Below the pieces are notes generated by a model that did not search any database, was not told the origin of the DNA, and was given only the letters and a program-made list of their open reading frames with translations. Shown here one piece after another: positions 1 to 5,800 of a stretch of DNA of 5,952 nucleotides. The DNA comes from Euryarchaeota archaeon UBA220 (GTDB lineage: Archaea; Thermoplasmatota; Poseidoniia; Poseidoniales; Thalassarchaeaceae), in NCBI GenBank assembly GCA_002501885.1, contig DAON01000097.1, positions 1 through 5,952 on the forward strand. Reading direction: 5' to 3'. The position numbers and the translations under genes are program-made. Within the stretch, counting starts at the first letter, position 1, and the number at the start of each line of letters is the position of its first letter.

Positions 1-1493
1 GACCATTCAATTGCGTACCTAACAACGCAGTAGATTGTTGCGAGGAAAACACTCAGTAGCATTATTGGAAATCCTGTCTTGAAGAATCTATTGAATGAGA
101 TATCATGTCCTGCCTCTTCGGCCAGCCCTGCAGCAACCACATTTGCAGATGCCCCGATTATTGTCCCATTTCCTCCAAGACAAGCCCCCATAGCCAATGC
201 CCAAGCAAGTGGACCGAGGGCCAGCCCTAGTTCTGGATTTTCAGCCAAACTAATGACCACAGGGACCATGGTTGCTGTGTAGGGGATGTTATCGATAAAG
301 GCAGAAGCGATAGCGGAGACCCACAGTAGCAGGAGAATTGCAACCATCAGACGATTATCCGCATCTGCCTGAGATATTGTATCAGAAATTCCATCAGCAA
401 TTGCATTGATGAGGCCCATATACTCTAGGCCATGAATCATGATGAATAGTCCTGCAAAGAAAATAATCGTAGTCCACTCGACCCCGTCCAATTGTTCCTC
501 GACATGGTGTGGTGAAGTCACAAGAAGCATCAGAACAGCTCCTCCAATAGCGATGGTTGCAACAGTAAGTAAGTCGTGGTGGAAAGAAGAATGGGCGAAG
601 AAGGCCAAAATCACCAGAGCAAGGATGGCTCCGGACTTCTTGAGTAATTCAACATCCTTAATGCCATATTGAATTTTAAGAAGCTCGACATTACGGTGTC
701 TTTCTCCCGAAAGGCCTTCGGATTCCAACCTCTTTAGTAGCCAGAATGATGGTGCCATGGCAATAACTACTGCAGGACCAACATGGATTATGAAATCAAT
801 AAACGAAATCCCCTGATCTGCCAACATCAGATTTGATGAAAGTGCTTGGGGAGAAAGTTGTGCGCCGATAATAATGTTAGGAGGATCTCCAATTTGGGTT
901 GCTGCCCCTCCGATATTCGAGAACATGACTTCTGCAATAATGAGAGGTATTGGTTCAATCCCCAATACTCTGGCAATTTGGATTGTAACTGGTACAATTA
1001 GGAGAATGGTAGTGACATTGTCCAAGAATGCAGAGAATACCGCAGTGATTGTACAGAGGATTATCGACAATCTCCAGATAGAGCCTCCGCTGAATGCATA
1101 AGCTTGGACTGCTGCCCACTCGAAAACTCCGGTTCTACCTAGAATATCTACAATCACCATCATTCCAATTAGAAGCCCCACTGTCTCTTCATCGATCCAA
1201 GTTACAACGGTTCCAAGATCCGGCCCATCACCTATTGCGTGCAATGTAATCACTACAATTACTGCGCCGATTGCTGCAGCAAGAGCTCTATGGACCAATT
1301 CAAAGATGATTAAAGCATAGACGCCCAACAGAATTGCGAGCGCTGCAGGGACTGCCCAACTAGGCATCTCGGGGGCAATCCATGTACCAGAACTTGATGA
1401 AGCGGCTAGCACATTGGGGATGAAAATAGTCAGGAGTAATGTTGTGAAAAACAGCCTCTGTCCAATGCTCGTCGAACTCAATGTGCTTCCCAT
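1..1493 (-). CDS. ArsB/NhaD/P-protein (OCA2-like) ion transporter, 3' end cut by window edge
   Basis: Polytopic inner-membrane permease of the ion transporter (IT) superfamily. Relatives move arsenite, Na+/H+ or organic anions; the substrate cannot be read from sequence. I translated 497 codons from the ATG, still open at the window edge. The family's two pseudo-symmetric halves are visible: SAFLDNVTTILLIVP (residues 154-168) followed by NIGGAATQIGDPPNIIIG (193-210), and SAFIDNIPYTATMVP (397-411) followed by LGGNGTIIGASANVVAAG (439-456). The paired Asp-Asn at 158-159 and 401-402 sit in the membrane re-entrant regions. From memory these blocks most resemble the P protein (OCA2) branch rather than classical ArsB. 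A hydrophobic segment at 14-31 ending VLA-A may be a signal peptide or an extra first membrane span. The ATG is the only reasonable start: the frame has an upstream TGA 16 codons away and no other ATG, GTG or TTG. No Shine-Dalgarno precedes it, which suits a leaderless mRNA. Only a short C-terminus should be missing. Confidence 0.93.
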   Translation of the reverse strand, partial: MGSTLSSTSIGQRLFFTTLLLTIFIPNVLAASSSSGTWIAPEMPSWAVPAALAILLGVYALIIFELVHRALAAAIGAVIVVITLHAIGDGPDLGTVVTWIDEETVGLLIGMMVIVDILGRTGVFEWAAVQAYAFSGGSIWRLSIILCTITAVFSAFLDNVTTILLIVPVTIQIARVLGIEPIPLIIAEVMFSNIGGAATQIGDPPNIIIGAQLSPQALSSNLMLADQGISFIDFIIHVGPAVVIAMAPSFWLLKRLESEGLSGERHRNVELLKIQYGIKDVELLKKSGAILALVILAFFAHSSFHHDLLTVATIAIGGAVLMLLVTSPHHVEEQLDGVEWTTIIFFAGLFIMIHGLEYMGLINAIADGISDTISQADADNRLMVAILLLLWVSAIASAFIDNIPYTATMVPVVISLAENPELGLALGPLAWALAMGACLGGNGTIIGASANVVAAGLAEEAGHDISFNRFFKTGFPIMLLSVFLATIYCVVRYAIEW

Positions 1494-1516
1494 AATTAGA
1501 ACCCCGAGTTGAGCAG

Positions 1517-1523
1517 CATATAG
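1517..1523 (-). promoter_or_regulatory. Candidate TATA box (box A) of the transporter gene
   Basis: On the minus strand the 42-bp gap between the CRM gene and the transporter contains CTATATG within TTCTCTATATGC. Its centre lies about 27 bp before the transporter ATG, the spacing at which archaeal TBP would place the transcription start at or next to the ATG. Together with the absence of a Shine-Dalgarno this suggests a leaderless transcript. It is a short AT-rich match, inferred from position only. Confidence 0.45.
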
Positions 1524-1535
1524 AGAATACTCGAT

Positions 1536-1808
1536 TCAAGGCTTCCAAAACACCGCAACATTGCCAATACTATGGGCTAAGATAGAGTCTGATTCCTTAG
1601 CCAATCTCTCAAAACAATCGAGTCTTTCTGTTGAGTTTGATAGTAGTCCTCGGTTGGCCTTGAGTTTGACTAGATTCCTCTTTGCTAATTGTTCAGCCAA
1701 CTCGACTAGGAGTTGTTCGGTTACTCCACCCTTACCTATCCTAATTGTAACTGGCAAGGAGGCGTCTTTGGCCTGCTTTGCTATACCTTTTGGAATCTGT
1801 CTGCTAAT
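1536..1808 (-). CDS. yhbY: CRM-domain RNA-binding protein, YhbY-like (COG1534), probable ATT start
   Basis: Small RNA-binding protein with a single CRM (YhbY) fold. Bacterial YhbY associates with pre-50S ribosomal particles; archaeal copies are usually stand-alone and thought to act in ribosome or structured-RNA maturation. With the start used here it has 90 residues, the normal family size. The diagnostic loop GKGG lies at residues 25-28 (LPVTIRIGKGGVTEQLL), followed by a helix, the strand LVKLKA (46-51) and a last strand with IGNVAVFW (81-88). The first conventional start is TTG at 1757, but it would delete the N-terminal helix (IPKGIAKQAKDASLPV), which aligns with the first helix of YhbY. 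The frame upstream is closed by TAG at 1811-1809, and ATT at 1808 follows a strong Shine-Dalgarno at good spacing, so I chose ATT. It lies 5 bp after rnp4 and is probably translated with it. The gene identity is firm; the exact start is an inference. Confidence 0.85.
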   Translation of the reverse strand: MSRQIPKGIAKQAKDASLPVTIRIGKGGVTEQLLVELAEQLAKRNLVKLKANRGLLSNSTERLDCFERLAKESDSILAHSIGNVAVFWKP

Positions 1809-1812
1809 CTAA

Positions 1813-1821
1813 ATCACCTCT
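1813..1821 (-). promoter_or_regulatory. Strong Shine-Dalgarno for the CRM gene, overlapping the rnp4 stop
   Basis: The minus strand reads AGAGGTGAT here. GAGGTGAT is an 8-base perfect match to the complement of the archaeal 16S 3' end (…ATCACCTCC). The rnp4 stop codon TGA (1816-1814) is embedded in it, so ribosomes finishing rnp4 end on the binding site of the next gene. The GAGG core ends 8 nt before ATT at 1808, a normal Shine-Dalgarno distance, and is about 60 nt from the TTG at 1757. This site decides the start choice for the CRM gene. Confidence 0.7.
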
Positions 1822-2134
1822 GCTGAGTAGTACTTCTTCGAGAGATTCTGCCGCAGCTATTGCAAGTCACTATCAGAGTTCCTGAACGTATCCTGATCCT
1901 AGATGTTCGGCCCGGTATTAGGGCCGAACTACAACCTCTACAAATCAATCTAGAAGTCATTGATTCGGGCCTAATGCCGTGCCTCTTACCTATTCTCAAG
2001 ATATCTCTTGCGGCAGAGTTCAAAGACTCATCTTCATTACTCTCAGGAGCATTTAGAATCGAAGAAAGGTGGTCAATCGCCTCAGAGGCTCTGGCCTTCC
2101 TCTTTGAGTCGTTTCTTCTCGCTCTCTTAGGCAT
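1814..2134 (-). CDS. rnp4: Ribonuclease P protein component 4 (Rpp21/Rpr2 family)
   Basis: Protein subunit of archaeal RNase P, which removes the 5' leader of precursor tRNAs. In archaea Rnp4 pairs with Rnp1 (Rpp29) and binds the specificity domain of the RNA subunit. The product has 106 residues, close to the family norm. A very basic N-terminus (PKRARRNDSKRKARAS) is followed by helices including the family signature AARDILRIGKRHGIRP (41-56), then a zinc ribbon with ligands C65, C68, C91 and C94 (CRGC…CNSC). Between the knuckles is LIPGRTSRIRIRSGTLIVTC, matching the usual 'L.PG…R.R…' core. I prefer ATG at 2134; an in-frame GTG three codons earlier (2143) is possible. The start overlaps the last 8 bp of adk, and the gene ends inside the Shine-Dalgarno of the CRM gene. 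An adjacent rnp4-yhbY pair is common in archaea, where it usually precedes ribosomal protein genes such as S19e. Confidence 0.92.
   Translation of the reverse strand: MPKRARRNDSKRKARASEAIDHLSSILNAPESNEDESLNSAARDILRIGKRHGIRPESMTSRLICRGCSSALIPGRTSRIRIRSGTLIVTCNSCGRISRRSTTQQR
1905..1929. repeat. Perfect 9-bp inverted repeat (hairpin) inside rnp4
   Basis: GTTCGGCCC (1905-1913) and GGGCCGAAC (1921-1929) are perfect reverse complements separated by the 7-nt loop GGTATTA. The flanking bases do not extend the stem. In the rnp4 mRNA this forms a GC-rich stem-loop over codons of residues 69-77, between the zinc knuckles, about 100 nt before the CRM gene start. No U-tract follows, so it is not a classical terminator. 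It may be a chance product of the Ser-Ala-Leu-Ile-Pro-Gly-Arg codons. Confidence 0.5.
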
Positions 2135-2765
2135 CCTTACCACTCAATTCCAAGAGTGCCGATTCGATTGAATCTCCAACCTCTTCGATACCCTGATTAC
2201 CATTTATTCGGAGTAAGACTCCTCTTTCCCCATACCAATTAGCCAGAGGTGCGGTCTGCTCGTGATATGCCGATAATCTGCTCCTGACCGTCTCCTCGTT
2301 GTCGTCCTTGCGCTGAACAACTCGATCGGCTGCCTCGGCAGGAGGGGGGTTGAATTCAATATGGTAGATTTTGCCAGTTTCAGGGTCCATTCTGCGGCCC
2401 ACTATTCTTTGAACGATGGCATCATCGGGAACCTCTATTGATACGACAGCCGAAACCGATTCAATCTTGTCCAATGACTTGGCTTGTATGATGGTCCGTG
2501 GATAGCCATCTAACAATAATCCTGATTCTGCATCAGGTTGTTGAAGTCTCTCAGAAATAAGTCCAATGATTATCTCGTCGGGAACCAAAAGACCGGCGTC
2601 CATGTAGCCCTTGGCTTCTCTGCCCAAATCCGTATCTGCGGCTACCGCTGCCCTAAGCATATCTCCGGTCGAAACTTGTGGCTTTCCAGTGAGTTTGGAC
2701 ATTCTGGATGCTTGAGTTCCTTTGCCTGCACCCGGAGGACCAAAGAGAACTATTGAGCCATTCAC
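2127..2765 (-). CDS. adk: Adenylate kinase, long bacterial/eukaryotic type
   Basis: Cytoplasmic enzyme catalysing ATP + AMP = 2 ADP, balancing adenylate pools. It has 212 residues, near the 214 of E. coli Adk. Motifs in order: P-loop GPPGAGKGT (9-17); AMP-binding STGDMLR (32-38); LVPDE (60-64); core LLLDGYPRT (83-91) with the conserved Asp-Gly and Arg; start of the LID GRRMDPETGKIYH (123-135); and RKDDNEETVRSRL (152-164) with the catalytic arginines. The LID has no cysteines, so it is the non-zinc kind. It is about five residues shorter than in E. coli and looks like plant plastid adenylate kinase. The start is GTG at 2765: translation from there begins with the expected first strand (NGSIVLFG). 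The frame stays open upstream to an ATG at 2903, but that extension overlaps the protease tail and has no counterpart in Adk. The 37-bp gap after the protease has no Shine-Dalgarno at useful spacing. The stop overlaps the rnp4 start by 8 bp, implying coupling. Confidence 0.97.
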   Translation of the reverse strand: MNGSIVLFGPPGAGKGTQASRMSKLTGKPQVSTGDMLRAAVAADTDLGREAKGYMDAGLLVPDEIIIGLISERLQQPDAESGLLLDGYPRTIIQAKSLDKIESVSAVVSIEVPDDAIVQRIVGRRMDPETGKIYHIEFNPPPAEAADRVVQRKDDNEETVRSRLSAYHEQTAPLANWYGERGVLLRINGNQGIEEVGDSIESALLELSGKDA

Positions 2766-2786
2766 GCCTCGGCGAGGAGGTTGGGG

Positions 2787-2793
2787 AAATAAG
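2787..2793 (-). promoter_or_regulatory. Weak candidate TATA box before adk
   Basis: In the 37-bp gap between the protease stop and the adk GTG the only AT-rich stretch on the minus strand is CTTATTT, centred about 25 bp before the GTG. That spacing would suit a leaderless adk transcript, and no properly spaced Shine-Dalgarno is present. The sequence is a poor match to a full TTTATATA-like box, so adk may instead be read from the protease transcript. Confidence 0.25.
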
Positions 2794-2802
2794 GGAAGCG
2801 CA

Positions 2803-5800
2803 TCAGGGATTGTTCTGTTCCCACCAGAGATGACCATATGACGCCCACTGCTCCATAGTCCACCCCTCAGGCAATCCAGATAGAGGAAGAGGAGGGGCTC
2901 CATCTGGTGGTGGCGGAGGTGCTGAGGCAGAAGATTGTGCTAATGCTGCTTGAATCTCTTCATCGGAGACTCCTCCTGTGAGCACCTCGCCAGAAGAAGA
3001 AGTCTCCAAAGCGGCCGCTCTGCGATCAGACAGAGAACCAGATAGAAGAGCTGAGCCCTCAGGGATTAGCTCTTCTTCCGGACTAACCATAGCAGATGAT
3101 GACTTCCTCATTCTGACCCCATAAACAACTGCAGTGGAGAGAAGAGTGAGGAAAATCAGCGCTAAGGTCCAGTCAGGAAGTCCAACAGCATCCAAAACCC
3201 CTCCAAGTCCGCCTCGAGAAGAATCTCTGGCCTTACTAATTCCTAATTCAAGAGAGCCATTTGTGATTACAGAAAGGATTCCATCATCGGTTGAGTTTAG
3301 ATAGAACGATACAGAAGTAAGGCCGTTTGAAGCGCCTGAATTAGGAGTAATGGATATTGAAAAAGTAACATATTCGCCTGCTCCTAATGAGAAACTATTC
3401 TGGTCTGCTGCAACCTCCCAATTGCCAGGTGCGACAATTATCAACTCGGCACCACTTGGGGTGTTTCCCGTATTTGCAACCGTAATTTCCACTGTCTCTC
3501 CACTATTTCCTATTCCTTCTATTGAGCCTTTATCACACGACAAGGTGAGCCAGATCGAGGGTACAACTTCGATGGTCATGTCTGCAGTATAGACTGCTGT
3601 CTCTCCTCCGGGAGTTCTAGCCTCAATAATCACTGATACTTGAGTATCTAGAAGCCCGATTGGTAAAGCGCCTGGAAGATCCATGCCAACCTGAATAGTA
3701 GCTTGCTGATTCATATCCATTGGGAATTCTCTGCCTGAGAGGAATCCTCCGGACCAACCCTCGGGCAGAGAGCCCATTGTAAGGCTGATATCCAACTCAA
3801 TATTGCCCACATTATGAGCATAGATATCTGCGGTGCCCGGCATGCCCAGGGCTACACTCATCACTGGATTCCACGATAAATCGAGGGTTGCTATCTCTTG
3901 GACCAGAAGCCGTGTTGAGTTCGTAACAGTAGGGCCATTATCCAATGTAGTTCTGACCGTAATGAGGTTAGAGTCTCCCATCTGAGCAGTAAGAGGAACA
4001 ATGGTTGCGATTGAGACTGTTTTGGAACCCCCTGCTGAGATTGAGACGGACAACTCCTCGGGCTGCACATTTGACCCCTCGGTCATCTGGATTGGCCAAG
4101 TATTCAATGAGGAAAATGCGTTTACTGTGAAAACCATCGGGACATTTCCATCGTTGGATATGAGTAAGTCTGTGACTATTACATCTCCATTCAGTACTGG
4201 CCGAGGATTTGCTACTGCGATAGGCCCTAGAGCATTGTCGTCGGAATCGAACAATTCTGGAGAGAAATCAAAACTTTCCAAGACGGTTACCGTGGCCAAT
4301 TCTATTGTTTGTAGAGTCTGGTCCATTACTGAAGTTGTGGTGCATTCGACTTCCTGTGTGAATCCCGCTGGAGGTATTCCGGCCACAGCATGAGGAACTC
4401 TTACCCTTATGGGCAGAGGTAAGAATTGCAGTCGGCTCAGGGGCTCGAGAGTAATCTCTGATGATTGACTATTTCCTATGCTAATCGTCCACCTATCAGT
4501 AGACTCGCATGAAACGATGTATTGAGTGGGGCCGTTACCAGTGTTCTTGATTGAGAGAGAAAATACTGCTAGCTCTCCTGGCTCTGCCCCTAGGCTCTCC
4601 GTTCCAGCTACCACAGTGAATAACCCCTCGACTCGCTCTACCACTGCACTCAATCGGATGCTGTGAGATACTGTTGGAGAATTAGTGTCGAAAAGCGTGA
4701 GGTCCGATACGAAGGTGCCCGGTAGAGCGTAGACTACTTCGGAATCGCTAGACAAATCAGTATCCATGTCGGACATATTGAGAGTGACAACTGTGCGATC
4801 TCCTTCTTCTCCAAACGGTGCTAGGGTCCAAGGCCCTGATTCATTGATTAGTTTCCACCATTCATCCTGTGGTTGGTAGAGTACTCCATTATCTCCGATA
4901 AGCTGGACCGGGGAGACACTTAGTCCGACTGAGATCTCAGAAGTTCCTTCATTTCTCATCTCCAACTCAAATAACACCCAACTAGCTTCCCTAGGGTCGA
5001 GTGTTCTGACCATGGCTTGGTTTAGTTCAGCGGGATTCGAAGGAACTGATCCATCCTCCATCAAAGGAGTTAGTCGTACTCCGATTTGTGAAACATTGAC
5101 AAAAATTCTAATCCAATTATTGTCTATTCCAGAATTCTCATCATTCAACTCCGATACCTCGGAGTTCGAGTCCAATCTTAGCTCCAATTCATGTGTCCCT
5201 GTTGTGGAGAATGAATGTGGGAAAGAGATTGAGTCAACTACTCCTCCAGCCAAGGATGATCGGACAGAGTTGTGAATTACAGTGCCGGCAGTCAAATCCT
5301 TGATTTCTATAGAGTAAGTCCCAGTGGGTGCTGCGGCTTGGTTCTTCCAGACTGCTTCGATTAGTAGTGTGTCCCCTTGCAATGGATTTGCAACTGAAGT
5401 AGACAATGAGTTCGGAAAGACGGTAAGATCTGGACTCTGGGTCTCGCTAGCTAAGCCTGTGAGCACTATTGCATAGTCCTGCACTGAACCTCCTGCATGC
5501 CCAACGATAACTGACCAAGACCCGGAAGTAGAGCCGGTTGGAATACGGACCCTCTCGACATTGTTCAGTCTGTCTTCTGAACCTCCAGAGGAGCTGAAGC
5601 CGGAGATGAAATTGTTGGCAAGATAGACTGTGCCATCAGGAGAAACAACCCGTAAGTCTAGATCGTTGACTAATCTGGAAGCGGATTGGTCAGCAACGGC
5701 AGAGCCTGCCTGGTCATTCCAAACTAGTGTTACATCAAGACCGTAATTACCGTCGACATCGAAGGTATAGACGAATGAGTGTCCTGGTAGTAATTCTCTA

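Noticed and set aside
79..1101. Several short plus-strand open frames (79-282, 439-672, 874-1101)
   Set aside because: All lie opposite the transporter frame, which carries clear family motifs along its whole length, so these are shadows.
1360..1548. Minus-strand 62-residue open frame between the CRM gene and the transporter
   Set aside because: It runs out of frame through the transporter's N-terminal codons and the end of the CRM gene, and its translation has no recognisable family features.
1561..1812. Plus-strand open frame of 83 codons antisense to the CRM gene
   Set aside because: It is a mirror of the well-supported CRM gene; its low-complexity Ser/Leu/Ala content is what reverse reading of that gene gives.
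1809..1818. GTG at 1818 as a conventional start for the CRM gene
   Set aside because: It is in frame but followed after one codon by TAG (1811-1809), so it cannot make the protein.
2806..2877. WW domain suggested by LPEGW after a polyproline run
   Set aside because: The module is only 24 residues and lacks the second and third strands and the second conserved Trp followed by x-x-Pro of a real WW domain; the spacing looks helical instead.
2766..2903. In-frame 46-codon N-terminal extension of adk, starting at ATG 2903 or ATG 2837
   Set aside because: It overlaps the end of the protease in another frame, its sequence has no counterpart in adenylate kinases, and the GTG at 2765 places the first strand and P-loop where they belong.
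4001..4393. Plus-strand open frame of 130 codons inside the protease
   Set aside because: It is antisense to the continuous protease frame, with no motif or start signal; Thr/Ser/Val-rich β-domains commonly leave long antisense frames.
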